Source: Rubrivivax sp.
GTDB taxonomy: Bacteria; Pseudomonadota; Gammaproteobacteria; Burkholderiales; Burkholderiaceae_C
Reading direction: 5' to 3'
Length of the DNA: 40,816 nt
NCBI GenBank assembly: GCA_021297985.1
Contig: JAJTGU010000032.1
Location: 1 to 40,816 of the forward strand
Below are positions 8,018 through 16,305 of this stretch, piece after piece. Both the position numbers and the translations under genes were made by a program. The notes under the pieces are model-generated. The model ran no database searches, was not told the origin of the DNA, and saw nothing but the letters and a program-made list of their open reading frames with translations. Position 1 is the stretch's first letter, and every line of letters starts with the position of its first letter.

Positions 8018-9211
8018 ATGACGACCCCCTTGCGATTTGCCGGCCTCTTTGCAGGCATTGGCGGCTTCGAGCTCGGACTCGCAGGCGCCGGTCATTCCAC
8101 CGAGCTGTTCTGCGATGTGCTGCCGACCGCGCGCGCAGTCCTGCAAGCCCGGTTTCCCGGTGTGGCCTACCACGACGACATCCAGACCTTGAAGTCGCTG
8201 CCTCGCGACGTTGACGCGCTGTGTGCCGGATTCCCTTGCCAGGACTTGAGTCAGGCTGGCCGGACGGCCGGCCTGGACGGTGAGCGCTCCGGCCTCATCG
8301 GCGAGGTGTTTCGGTTGCTGTCGCGCCGCAAGGTACCCACAGTGGTGCTCGAAAACGTGCCGTTCATGTTGCAGCTCTCTGGCGGCAATGCGATGCGGGC
8401 CATCATCGAAGAGTTTGAGCGGCGCGGCTATCGCTGGGCCTATCGGGTCGTAGACAGCTTCGGATTTGGCCTGCCGCAGCGGCGCGAGCGTGTCTACCTG
8501 GTCGCCTCGCTCGAAATCGATCCGGCGTCGGTTCTACTGACCGACAACCGCCCACTGCAACGCCCCAAGACCGAACTCGGTCGGCTGGCCCACGGCTTCT
8601 ATTGGACCGAGGGCCTGGGTGGATTGGGCTGGGCCGTCGACGCCGTGCCAACGCTGAAGAACGGCAGCACGATCGGTATTCCGTCGCCGCCGGCCATCCT
8701 GATGCCCGATGGCCGCCTGATCAAGCCTGGCCTTGAAGACGTCGAGCGTCTGCAAGGGTTCGAACCCGGCTGGACGACACCGGCCGAAACCGTGGCCCGA
8801 CCGGCCAGCCGCTGGGGCCTGCTCGGCAGCGCTGTCTCGGTGCCGGTGGCGCGTTGGCTTGGCCAGAGGCTTTCGCATCCTGGGGTCTACGACGTGTCGC
8901 ACGATCAGGGTTTCCCGCTCAGCGGCAAAGCACCACGAGCGGCGCGATTCGACGGTCGCCAGCGCCATGCCGTCGATATCGGCGCCGATCCTCTCGGCCT
9001 GCGGCCGCCTCCATTGGCGGACTTCCTGGTTGATCGCGAAGGGCAGACGCCGCTGTCGCTTAAGGCGACGGCCGGTTTCCTCTCTCGGACCCGGCGAGCG
9101 AAGCTCCGGTTCGAACCTGGATTCATCGCCGCCGTGGAGGCCCATGCCGAACGGATGGCACGCGCCGCCGAGCCAGCGAACCAGCTGTGCCTTGAACTGG
9201 CAGCCGCCTGA
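8018..9211 (+). CDS. DNA (cytosine-5) methyltransferase
   Basis: Transfers a methyl group from S-adenosylmethionine to C5 of cytosine in a specific DNA sequence. The protein is 397 aa. Motif I is FAGIGGFELGL (near 11-21), motif IV has the catalytic cysteine C74 in GFPCQDLSQAG, motif VI is ENV (112-114), motif VIII is QRRERVY (154-160), motif IX is RLQGFEPGW and motif X is LLGSAVSVPVARWLG. The stretch between VIII and IX is only about 75 residues, a compact target-recognition region. Unusually, about 110 residues follow motif X. It is tail-to-tail with a putative endonuclease gene, 12 bp away. Base composition is lower in GC (about 60-65 % in sampled lines), which suggests acquisition. Specificity cannot be read from sequence. 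Confidence 0.95.
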   Translation: MTTPLRFAGLFAGIGGFELGLAGAGHSTELFCDVLPTARAVLQARFPGVAYHDDIQTLKSLPRDVDALCAGFPCQDLSQAGRTAGLDGERSGLIGEVFRLLSRRKVPTVVLENVPFMLQLSGGNAMRAIIEEFERRGYRWAYRVVDSFGFGLPQRRERVYLVASLEIDPASVLLTDNRPLQRPKTELGRLAHGFYWTEGLGGLGWAVDAVPTLKNGSTIGIPSPPAILMPDGRLIKPGLEDVERLQGFEPGWTTPAETVARPASRWGLLGSAVSVPVARWLGQRLSHPGVYDVSHDQGFPLSGKAPRAARFDGRQRHAVDIGADPLGLRPPPLADFLVDREGQTPLSLKATAGFLSRTRRAKLRFEPGFIAAVEAHAERMARAAEPANQLCLELAAA

Positions 9212-9223
9212 CGCCAGCGGCGA

Positions 9224-10057
9224 TCAGCGAAACCGGCTGCGGAACTCCGAACACAGCGAACGCAACATGCGTTCGTAGTGGACATGATTGTCGGAGCCGG
9301 GTGCTGGATCCGCCTCGCACAAGACCACCGGCGAGCCGTCGTTGCGGCACTCGAGCACCGTGACGCCGACCACGTCGTAGCCAATTCCAGCGGCTGTCCG
9401 TTCGAGCGGAATCGCCCGTGTGAGCATCGCCACAACACGCTGCGCATCCGTGGGCTGATCGTGGTTGTTGCGGGCAGCCTTGGCCCCCGGACTCACGAAG
9501 TCCGGCGCCGCATTGACCAACGAGTACGACACCGTGATGCAACGCGGTGTGGCCTGCCTCGCGAGATAGCCGGTGGCCAGGATTTCGGCATGCAGGCGCG
9601 GCATGGACTTCGAATGCTCCGTCATGCACGCTTTGGCTTCGAGTGCGATCGCCACTTCGGACACGTCGTCGCGGCGATCTTCATACACCACCGGCAACGC
9701 GGCCAAGGTCCGGCGCTGGGCCGCGTCCAACACCACGCCCAATTCGTCGGCAAGGTCGGTGAAAGTCCGACGAGCCGCCTCGTCACGGTCTGGGGGCACC
9801 AAGGTGACCACCAGATCGAGCGTCTTGTTGATCGGCCCGACCATGACGTGGTTGAGCCGAAAGCCCAATCCGCCCACGTCGGCCTTGGCTCGCGCCGCAT
9901 CGCATTGCGACAGCAAGTCAAACAACAGCGTCCAGCATGCAAGCTTGGAATGGTTGTCGCTGCGCGAGTGGTATTGCCAAGCCCGCGTGCTCGCACCCCG
10001 GGTTGTCGGGCGGCTCATGGTCTGGACCAGAATCAGCGGGCCGAGCGGTTGAGGCAT
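9224..10057 (-). CDS. Putative type II restriction endonuclease (PD-(D/E)XK-like), unrecognised family
   Basis: I do not recognise this 277-aa protein from any named family. It contains a plausible PD-(D/E)XK nuclease core: an early helix (DNHSKLACWTLLFDLL, about 34-49), an acidic residue D81 at the end of a strand (NKTLDLVVTLVP), then E140-A-K142 in a strand (AIALEAKACM). These are followed by a helix with conserved-looking charged residues (HSKSMPRLHAEIL). Later strands contain TPRCITVSYSLVN and YDVVGVTVLE. The gene converges on a cytosine-5 methyltransferase with 12 bp between stops, a classic restriction-modification layout. Two starts are possible: the first ATG at 10057 or MSRPTTRG at 10018, which would remove 13 residues. 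Nuclease function is inference from the motif and the neighbour. Confidence 0.6.
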   Translation of the reverse strand: MPQPLGPLILVQTMSRPTTRGASTRAWQYHSRSDNHSKLACWTLLFDLLSQCDAARAKADVGGLGFRLNHVMVGPINKTLDLVVTLVPPDRDEAARRTFTDLADELGVVLDAAQRRTLAALPVVYEDRRDDVSEVAIALEAKACMTEHSKSMPRLHAEILATGYLARQATPRCITVSYSLVNAAPDFVSPGAKAARNNHDQPTDAQRVVAMLTRAIPLERTAAGIGYDVVGVTVLECRNDGSPVVLCEADPAPGSDNHVHYERMLRSLCSEFRSRFR

Positions 10058-10238
10058 TCGGTTCTATCGGGGCTGCGCCGGCGCAGACTGTAGCCCCAAC
10101 CAAATGCCCGGCCGATCTGGCACGGACGTGGCGAACCCCCGGCTCTTTCGGCGGCTGGCGCTCGCAAGCGACCTCTCTTCGGGTCATTTCTGCACACTGA
10201 GCCAAACTCACACCCCCAGAGCCGAGAACGAGACCGCC

Positions 10239-11876
10239 ATGCCCAGAGCGCTGCACAAGAAGACCGTCGAAGCCCCCGTCGAGGCCTCCAGCGAGGGCAC
10301 GGGCGCACGCGGCGACAACAAGGCCGGCCGCGAGACGCGGCTGAACCCCCTGGACGCCGCCTGGCTGCTGACCGAGTCGCGGGCGACGGCCAACCACGTC
10401 GGAGGGCTGCTGACCTTTGCCTTGCCGCCGGATGCGCCGCCGGACTTCCTGCGGCGGCTGATGCACGAGTTCCGCCGCCACCGCCACTTTGCGCCACCCT
10501 GGAACCGGCGGCTCAAGTACCCGTCGTTCACGCTCAACCCGGTGCCGGTGTGGGTGGAGGACGACGACATCGACCTCGAGTACCACATGCGCCACGCGGC
10601 GCTGCCCTTCCCGGGGGGCGAGCGGGAGCTCGGCGAGCTGATCGGCCGCCTGCACAGCACGCCGCTGGACCTGGCGCGCCCGCCCTGGGAGTGCACGCTG
10701 ATCGAGGGCCTGGAAGGCGGCCGGTTCGCGATGTACACCAAGATGCACCACTCGCTGATCGACGGCATCAGCGGCGTCAAGCTGCTGCAGCGGGCGATGT
10801 CGACCGAGCGCGACAAGAGCGAGGCCACGGCCCCGTTCTGGGAGAGCGCTGCCGAAGGCCGGCGCAGCGACTCCGATGGCGTACCGCGCAAGCGCGCCAG
10901 CGGCGCCACGCCGACCATCGCCAGCGCGCTCGATGTCGCAGCCGAGGCGCTGCGGGGCCAGATGCGATCGGTGCCGCAACTGGCCGCCGCCTTTGCCAAG
11001 ATCGTCGGCCGCATCGGCCAGCCCGGCGAAGGCCTGCAGGTGCCGTTCGATTCACCACGCTCGGTGCTCAACGGCCGCGTCCGCGACAAGCGCCGCTTCG
11101 CGACCGCGCAGTTCGAACTGGCACGGCTGCGCACGCTCGCCAGCGCCGCCGGCGGCACGATCAACGACGTCGTGCTGTCGCTGTGCGGCGGCGCGCTGCG
11201 GCGCTTCCTGATCGACCGCGAGGCGCTGCCGGACCAGACCCTGACCGCCGGCATCCCGGTGTCGGTGCGCCCCAAGGACGACGAGGGCACGGGCAACGCG
11301 ATCAGCTTCATCGTGTCGACGCTGGGCACCGATCTGGACGACCCGGTGCAACGGCTGCGTGCGATCCAGGCCTCGGTGCAGCACGCCAAGGCCCATGTCC
11401 AAGGCCTGCCGCGCGCGGCGATGCTCCAGTACACGATGCTGCTGATGGCACCGACCATCCTGACGCTGCTGACCGGCATCGGCGGGCGCACGCGGCCGAT
11501 GTTCAACATCACGATCTCCAACGTGCCCGGGCCGCAGGCCCCGCTGTACTGGCGCGGCGCGGAGCTGCTGGCCATCTACCCGGTGTCCATCGTCACCCAT
11601 GGCCAGGCGCTGAACATCACCTGCCACAGCTACAACGGCCGCATGTTTTTCGGCTTCACCGGCTGCCACGCCAGCCTGCCCAGCCTGCAGAAGCTGGCCT
11701 TGCACGCCGAAGCCGCGGTGCAGGAGCTGGAAGCCGCGTTTCTGCCGACGCCCGAAGCGGCAGCGCCAGCCGCCGAAAAGGCCAAACCGCCGCGCAAGCG
11801 GCCGGCGGCGCGCAAGGCTGCCGCCAAGAAGTCCGTTCCCGCGCCAGCCCCGACGCGCAAACGCCGAATCGCCTGA
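10239..11876 (+). CDS. Wax ester synthase / acyl-CoA:diacylglycerol acyltransferase (WS/DGAT family)
   Basis: Catalyses acyl transfer from acyl-CoA to a fatty alcohol or diacylglycerol, making neutral storage lipids. The protein is 545 aa. The condensing active site HHxxxDG is intact as H170-H-S-L-I-D175-G176 (KMHHSLIDGIS). The PLD-x-x-RPPWE block lies at about 142-151, and the second family block NDVVLSLCGGALRRFL follows near residue 310. NITISNVPGP marks the C-terminal domain. The ATG at 10239 was chosen over an in-frame upstream start because similarity begins near LNPLDAAWLL. The last ~45 residues are a Lys/Ala/Pro-rich tail resembling histone H1 and not part of the enzyme fold. It stands alone, divergent from the putative endonuclease gene. 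Which acceptor it prefers is unknown. Confidence 0.93.
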   Translation: MPRALHKKTVEAPVEASSEGTGARGDNKAGRETRLNPLDAAWLLTESRATANHVGGLLTFALPPDAPPDFLRRLMHEFRRHRHFAPPWNRRLKYPSFTLNPVPVWVEDDDIDLEYHMRHAALPFPGGERELGELIGRLHSTPLDLARPPWECTLIEGLEGGRFAMYTKMHHSLIDGISGVKLLQRAMSTERDKSEATAPFWESAAEGRRSDSDGVPRKRASGATPTIASALDVAAEALRGQMRSVPQLAAAFAKIVGRIGQPGEGLQVPFDSPRSVLNGRVRDKRRFATAQFELARLRTLASAAGGTINDVVLSLCGGALRRFLIDREALPDQTLTAGIPVSVRPKDDEGTGNAISFIVSTLGTDLDDPVQRLRAIQASVQHAKAHVQGLPRAAMLQYTMLLMAPTILTLLTGIGGRTRPMFNITISNVPGPQAPLYWRGAELLAIYPVSIVTHGQALNITCHSYNGRMFFGFTGCHASLPSLQKLALHAEAAVQELEAAFLPTPEAAAPAAEKAKPPRKRPAARKAAAKKSVPAPAPTRKRRIA

Positions 11877-11892
11877 GGGCGAGGGCGTCCAG

Positions 11893-11907
11893 GGCGACCG
11901 GGTCGCC
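11893..11907 (+). terminator. Possible terminator hairpin after the WS/DGAT gene
   Basis: GGCGACC (11893-11899) and GGTCGCC (11901-11907) are perfect complements, giving a 5-bp stem with a 5-base loop in practice. It lies 16 bases past the stop codon and is followed by the modestly T-rich TCTTGCGTT. The T-tract is weak, so termination is only probable. Confidence 0.35.
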
Positions 11908-12089
11908 TCTTGCGTTGGTGGTCCATCGCGGCGCCACTGCGGCCCAGGCCTGGTGCACACGGGTCTTGACGCGCACCGTGTTGCGGCACCAGCGCTTCGG
12001 CGGTGAAGGCCCGCCGAAGCGCGCATCCATAGCTGACTGACCCTCCAGGGCCACCGTAGTCGGCCCTGGCACGGCTCATGCTAGTCATG

Positions 12090-12105
12090 ACCTGACATAA
12101 CAGGT
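12090..12105. promoter_or_regulatory. Operator-like palindrome before the HutC-type regulator (site 1)
   Basis: ACCTGACATAACAGGT has perfect 5-bp arms around a 6-bp centre and lies 12 bp before the regulator's ATG. On the opposite strand it reads CAACCTGTTATGTCAGGT, matching 15 of 18 bases of the element at 24362-24379. A second short palindrome, GTCATGAC (12084-12091), overlaps its left edge and equals the centre of the other site. Probably autoregulatory binding by the GntR protein. Confidence 0.65.
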
Positions 12106-12117
12106 TGAGTCGACTTG

Positions 12118-12888
12118 ATGAATGCCGTCCGGAAAACCGCGCCACCCCGCGCCGTCGAATCGAAGGTCGTGCCGATGTCATCGGTGCCGATGCACGCGCA
12201 GATCCGCGAGATCGTCCGCCGGCGGGTGCTTGACGGCACGTACGCGCCCCACAGTCAGATGCCGTCCGAGAGCCAGATGATGGAGGCCTTCTCGGTCAGC
12301 CGCATCACCGTCAGACAAGCCCTTGGCGACCTGCAGAAGGAGGGCCTGATCTTCAAGGTGGCGGGCAAGGGCAGCTTCGTCGCCAAGCCCAAGGCATTCC
12401 AGAGTCTGTCTCGCCTGCAGGGGTTTGGCGAGGCGATGACGCCCTCGGGCTACGAGACCTTCTCGCAGGTGATCAGCATGCGCAAGGTGTCCGCCAACGA
12501 GGCGGTCGCGCACCGCCTGCGTCTCAAGCCCGGCGCGGCCGTCTTCGAGATCCAGCGCCTGCGGTTCCTGAATCGCGAGCCGATCTCCGTGGACCAGAGC
12601 TACTTCCCGCTCGAGCTTGGCAAGCGACTGGCCACCGAAGACCTGCCGACCCGGGACATCTTCGCGATCCTCGAAAACGACTACGGGTTGCACCTCACGC
12701 ACGCCGACGTCCAGATCGAGGCGATCTCGGCAGACGAGGGCCTGGCCCGCCAACTCCGCATCTCCGAGGCGTCACCGCTGCTGCGCATCGAGCGTCTGAC
12801 CTACGCCGACGAACAGCCGGTCGACTTCGAGTACCTCTATTACCGAGGCGACGCTTTCCAGTACCGCCTGCGCATCGACCGCACCTGA
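12118..12888 (+). CDS. GntR-family regulator, HutC subfamily (UTRA domain)
   Basis: Ligand-responsive repressor of 256 aa. Residues about 20-90 form the GntR winged helix (MHAQIREIVRRRVLDG, then PSESQMMEAFSVSRITVRQAL, then KEGLIFKVAGKGSFV). Residues about 100-250 are a UTRA ligand-binding domain, recognisable from the SRLQGFGEAM opening and the LLRIERLTYADEQPVDFEYLYYRGD ending region. The ATG at 12118 is preferred to the TTG immediately before it. The gene heads the 16-kb block of redox and transport genes and lies 11 bp from the flavoprotein gene, so it should sense the imported compound or a product. The palindromes at 12090-12105 and 24364-24379 are likely binding sites. The effector is unknown. 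Confidence 0.92.
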   Translation: MNAVRKTAPPRAVESKVVPMSSVPMHAQIREIVRRRVLDGTYAPHSQMPSESQMMEAFSVSRITVRQALGDLQKEGLIFKVAGKGSFVAKPKAFQSLSRLQGFGEAMTPSGYETFSQVISMRKVSANEAVAHRLRLKPGAAVFEIQRLRFLNREPISVDQSYFPLELGKRLATEDLPTRDIFAILENDYGLHLTHADVQIEAISADEGLARQLRISEASPLLRIERLTYADEQPVDFEYLYYRGDAFQYRLRIDRT

Positions 12889-12899
12889 AAGCCAAGAAC

Positions 12900-14630
12900 A
12901 TGAACACCATCGAAATGGATTTCGACCTCGTTGTCATCGGCGGAGGCACCGGAGGCCCGATGGCCGCCGTCAAGGCCAAGGAGCGAAACCCGAAGCTGCG
13001 TGTCCTGCTCATCGACAAGGCCAACGTGAAGCGCAGCGGCGCCATCTCGATGGGGATGGACGGCCTGAACAACGCGGTCATTCCGGGCCATGCAACGCCC
13101 GAGCAGTACGTCAAGGAGATCACCGTCGCCAACGACGGCATCGTCGACCAGGAAGCCGTGATGGCCTACGCCACCGGCAGCTTCGACATGATCCAGGAAC
13201 TCGACCGCTGGGGCGTGAAGTTCGAGAAGGACGAGACCGGCGACTACTCGGTGCGCAAGGTCCACCACCTCGGCGCCTACGTCTTGCCGATGCCCGAGGG
13301 GCACCACATGAAGCGCATCCTCTACCGGCAGCTCAAGCGGGCGCGCGTGGAGATCACCAACCGCGTCGTCGTGACCCGGGTGCTGACGGGTGCCAACGGC
13401 GCCGTGGCGGCCGTGATGGGTTTCGACTGCCGCACGGCCGAACTGGTCCTGATCCGGACCAAGGCCGCCGTGATCACCACCGGCGCTGCCGGCCGGCTGG
13501 GCCTGCCGGCCTCGGGCTACCTGATGGGCACCTACGAAAACCCCACCAACTGCGGCGACGGCCACGCGATGGCCTTCCATGCGGGTGCCGACCTGGCCAA
13601 CCTGGAATGCTTCCAGATCAACCCGCTGATCAAGGACTACAACGGCCCGGCCTGCGCCTACGTCACCGGTCCGCTGGGCGGCTACACCGCCAACAACAAG
13701 GGCGAACGCTTCATCGAGTGCGACTACTGGAGCGGCCAGATGATGCAGGAGTTCTACAACGAGCTCCTGAGCGGCAACGGGCCTGTGTTCCTCAAGCTCG
13801 ACCACCTGGCGGAAGAGACCATCCAGGAGATCGAGACCATCCTGCACAGCAATGAAAGGCCGAGCCGCGGCCGCTTCCATGAAGGGCGGGGCACCAATTA
13901 CCGCAAGAGCCTGGTCGAGATGCACATCTCGGAAATCGGCTTCTGCAGCGGCCACAGCGCCTCAGGCATCCACGTCAATGCGCGTGGCGAGACCTCGGTG
14001 AAAGGCCTCTACGCCGCTGGCGACTGCGCCAGCGTGCCGCACAGCTACATGCTCGGCGCCTTCGTCTACGGCAAGCTTTGCGGAGAGAACGCGGCCGACT
14101 ACTGCGGCGGGGTCGACGCGGTGCCCCACGATGCCGCCGCACAAGCGGCGGAAGCCGCGCGCATCGCGGCACCCTTGCAGCGCCAGGGCGGGCTCACGCC
14201 CTACCAGATCGAATACAAGACCCGACGACTCGTCAACGACTACCTGCAACCGCCCAAGGTCACGAGCAAGTTCCACATCGGGCTGCGGCGATTCGCCGAG
14301 ATCCGTGAAGACCTCGAGTCGATGTCCGCAGCCGATCCGCACGAGCTGATGCGCGCGATGGAGGCGCATTCCATCCTCGACTGCGCCGAGATGGCCGCCC
14401 ACGCATCGCTATTCCGCACCGAAAGCCGATGGGGCCTCTACCACCACTATGTGGACCACCCCCAGCGAGACGATGAGAACTGGTTCTGTCACTCGCTGCT
14501 GAGCCGCGACGCGCAGGGCGCGATGTCGCTGCGAAAGAAGGCGGTCGAACCCTACATCGTCGCGGTCGACGAAGAAGAGCGGACCGCCTACCAGCGCCTG
14601 CGCGTGGCCACCAGCGCGCAGGCCGCCTGA
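12900..14630 (+). CDS. AprA-like FAD-dependent oxidoreductase (fumarate reductase/adenylylsulfate reductase alpha-subunit superfamily)
   Basis: Flavoprotein of 576 aa. The N-terminal FAD-binding fold is clear: VVIGGGTGGP (12-20) with the dinucleotide glycines, and an acidic strand end LLIDKA near 38. The segment NVKRSGAISMGMDGLNNAV resembles the RSGA-x-x-x-G stretch of the dissimilatory adenylylsulfate reductase alpha subunit. GLYAAGDCASV near 370 is the second FAD contact of the superfamily. No signal peptide is present, so it is cytoplasmic. The following gene encodes a small ferredoxin resembling the AprB subunit, supporting a two-subunit AprBA-like enzyme. A full sulfur-oxidation set is absent, so APS is unlikely to be the substrate. 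The family is firm; the reaction and direction are unknown. Confidence 0.85.
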   Translation: MNTIEMDFDLVVIGGGTGGPMAAVKAKERNPKLRVLLIDKANVKRSGAISMGMDGLNNAVIPGHATPEQYVKEITVANDGIVDQEAVMAYATGSFDMIQELDRWGVKFEKDETGDYSVRKVHHLGAYVLPMPEGHHMKRILYRQLKRARVEITNRVVVTRVLTGANGAVAAVMGFDCRTAELVLIRTKAAVITTGAAGRLGLPASGYLMGTYENPTNCGDGHAMAFHAGADLANLECFQINPLIKDYNGPACAYVTGPLGGYTANNKGERFIECDYWSGQMMQEFYNELLSGNGPVFLKLDHLAEETIQEIETILHSNERPSRGRFHEGRGTNYRKSLVEMHISEIGFCSGHSASGIHVNARGETSVKGLYAAGDCASVPHSYMLGAFVYGKLCGENAADYCGGVDAVPHDAAAQAAEAARIAAPLQRQGGLTPYQIEYKTRRLVNDYLQPPKVTSKFHIGLRRFAEIREDLESMSAADPHELMRAMEAHSILDCAEMAAHASLFRTESRWGLYHHYVDHPQRDDENWFCHSLLSRDAQGAMSLRKKAVEPYIVAVDEEERTAYQRLRVATSAQAA

Positions 14631-14676
14631 ACCCGAGCGACTGCGACGGCTCACCCAACATCCGCAGGAGAACCCC

Positions 14677-14910
14677 ATGGCCCTGGCCACCACCTTGACC
14701 CAAGTGCCCGTCCGTGTGGACGACGCCAAATGCATCGCCGAAAAGGGCTGCACCGTCTGCGTCGACGTCTGTCCGCTGGACGTGCTGGTCATCAACCACG
14801 TGACGCGCAAGGCCCAGATGAAGTTCGACGAGTGCTGGTACTGCCTGCCCTGCGAGCAGGACTGCCCGACCGGCGCCATCACGGTCGACATTCCCTACCT
14901 GTTGCGCTGA
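14677..14910 (+). CDS. AprB-like 2x[4Fe-4S] ferredoxin subunit
   Basis: Small electron-transfer protein of 77 aa with two cysteine sets. The first is C-x5-C-x2-C-x3-CP (CIAEKGCTVCVDVCP) and the second is C-x2-C-x2-C-x3-CP (CWYCLPCEQDCP). The DECWYCLPCEQDCPTGAI stretch resembles the Trp-containing second cluster motif of the adenylylsulfate reductase beta subunit, and PTGAI is typical of bacterial ferredoxins. It lacks the long C-terminal tail of true AprB. A strong ribosome site (AGGAG) precedes the ATG. Its position 46 bp after the AprA-like gene suggests it delivers electrons to, or takes them from, that flavin. Confidence 0.88.
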   Translation: MALATTLTQVPVRVDDAKCIAEKGCTVCVDVCPLDVLVINHVTRKAQMKFDECWYCLPCEQDCPTGAITVDIPYLLR

Positions 14911-14922
14911 GCGGAGCCTGCC

Positions 14923-15894
14923 TTGAACACCGAAGCCGCGACGCTCCAGCAGCGCCTGACCGACCCCGACGCCACGGTCCGCCGGCTGGCGGTGATGGAA
15001 CTGCCCTACAGCGACGAGGACGACACGGTCTCGCTGCTGCTGCCTTGCCTGGCCGACAGCGACGCGCTGGTGCGCATCGAGGCCATCCGCGGCCTGGAGG
15101 GGTTCGAGGAGCTGCACGTCGTGGAATCGCTGGCACCGATGCTGCTCGACGCCGAACCTGCCGTGCGCAAGGCCGCGGGCGAGGTGCTGTCCGAACTGAA
15201 GGACACCGCCTCGGCCGCACCGCTGCTGCCGCTGCTGACAGGCGGGCCGCCCGAGGTGCGCGCGCTGGCCTTCCACGCGGTGCGCGCGCTGCGTTCGCCG
15301 CTGGCTTTCATGCCGGCAATGGCCGCGTTGCGTGACGCCGACGCCGCTGTGCGACGCGAGGCCGTCGGCGTGCTCGGCTACCTCAAGGATCCGGCCGCGA
15401 TCGGCGACCTGGCCGAAGTGGCCGCCAACGACCCCGACGTGGAGGTGCGCCGAATCGCGGTCGGCGCGCTCGGCTACGCCAGCTCGGTCAGCGTGCTGCC
15501 GGCCTTGACCCGCGCCTTGAACGACCGCGGCTGGATGGTGCGCGACGAAGCGGCCGGGGTCATCGGCAAACTGCGCCTGGCGCTGGCCATCCCCGACCTG
15601 GTGAAGGCGATGCAGGACGACTACTGGCAGGTGCGCGTGAAGGCGGCACGCAGCCTCGGGCTTCTGAAGGCCGAAGCCGGTCTGCCGTCGCTGGTGGACT
15701 CGCTCACGCACACCATCAGCAACCTGCGCAAGGAAGCCGTGATCGCCCTGGGCGAAATCGGCGACACACGCGCCATCGCGCCTCTGGAGGGCGCGCTGGC
15801 CGATGCCGACCCCGACGTGCGCAAGCTGGCGCGGCTGGCGCTCACCTCCATTGGTCTGGCCCAGAAGGCGCAAGGCGCAGGGGCATTGCCATGA
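14923..15894 (+). CDS. HEAT-repeat (PBS-lyase type) protein
   Basis: All-helical repeat protein of 323 aa built from about nine or ten units of roughly 31 residues. Each contains an L-x-D-x-D-x-x-V-R-x-x-A-type core (for example DPDATVRRLAVMEL, DSDALVRIEAIRGL, DPDVEVRRIAVGAL, DADPDVRKLARLAL). Such proteins are scaffolds or assembly factors; the PBS-lyase subtype also handles cofactors in other systems. There are no catalytic motifs and no signal peptide. Translation probably starts at TTG 14923, with GGAG upstream. The stop overlaps the next ferredoxin start by four bases, so the two are coupled. Lying between two ferredoxin genes, it may assemble or bridge the redox complex. That role is inference. 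Confidence 0.88.
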   Translation: MNTEAATLQQRLTDPDATVRRLAVMELPYSDEDDTVSLLLPCLADSDALVRIEAIRGLEGFEELHVVESLAPMLLDAEPAVRKAAGEVLSELKDTASAAPLLPLLTGGPPEVRALAFHAVRALRSPLAFMPAMAALRDADAAVRREAVGVLGYLKDPAAIGDLAEVAANDPDVEVRRIAVGALGYASSVSVLPALTRALNDRGWMVRDEAAGVIGKLRLALAIPDLVKAMQDDYWQVRVKAARSLGLLKAEAGLPSLVDSLTHTISNLRKEAVIALGEIGDTRAIAPLEGALADADPDVRKLARLALTSIGLAQKAQGAGALP

Positions 15895-16220
15895 CCTTCG
15901 TCGTCACTGAAGCCTGCATCCGATGCAAGTACACCGACTGCGTGTCGGTGTGCCCGGTGGACTGCTTCCACGAGGGGCCGAACTTCCTGGTCATCGACCC
16001 GGAAGTGTGCATCGACTGCGCCGTTTGTGTGCCCGAGTGCCCCGTCGACGCCATCGTGGCCGACAAGGATCTGACCGCTGCCCAGGCCGGATTTCTCGAA
16101 CTCAATGCCCGCCTGGCCGCGAAGTGGCCCGTGATCGCCCGAACCGGCGAACCACTGCCGGACGCCGAACACTGGGCCAGCGTGCCTTCGAAGCTTGAAC
16201 ACCTGGCCGAGCCGGCCTAG
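15891..16220 (+). CDS. 7Fe-type ferredoxin (FdxA-like)
   Basis: Ferredoxin of 109 aa carrying a [3Fe-4S] and a [4Fe-4S] cluster, as in Azotobacter FdI. The start is typical of the family (MTFVVTEACIRCKYTDCVSVCPVDCFHEG), with cysteines at 9, 12, 16 and 20. The second set is CIDCAVCVPECPVDAI. The ending (DAEHWASV near 95) also matches the family. Its ATG overlaps the HEAT-repeat gene stop (ATGA), implying co-translation. It is the natural partner of the ferredoxin-NADP reductase at the far end of the block, so it may shuttle electrons between NADP(H) and the AprBA-like enzyme. The electron path is inferred. Confidence 0.92.
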   Translation: MTFVVTEACIRCKYTDCVSVCPVDCFHEGPNFLVIDPEVCIDCAVCVPECPVDAIVADKDLTAAQAGFLELNARLAAKWPVIARTGEPLPDAEHWASVPSKLEHLAEPA

Positions 16221-16305
16221 ATCGACCCGGACCACCAGGAGCTCGCCATGCCCAGCAAGGCCCACGCGCCGCACACGCGCTGCAGACCACGTCCAGTGGC
16301 ACCGG

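Noticed and set aside
12900-14910. True dissimilatory adenylylsulfate reductase (AprBA)
   Set aside because: The ferredoxin subunit lacks the AprB tail, and no sulfate adenylyltransferase or Qmo/AprM partners are present. Resemblance is at superfamily level only.
13607-15873. Long minus-strand frames across the flavoprotein, ferredoxin and HEAT genes
   Set aside because: Biased His/Arg/Gly-rich translations with no domains. The plus-strand genes have ribosome sites and clear families.
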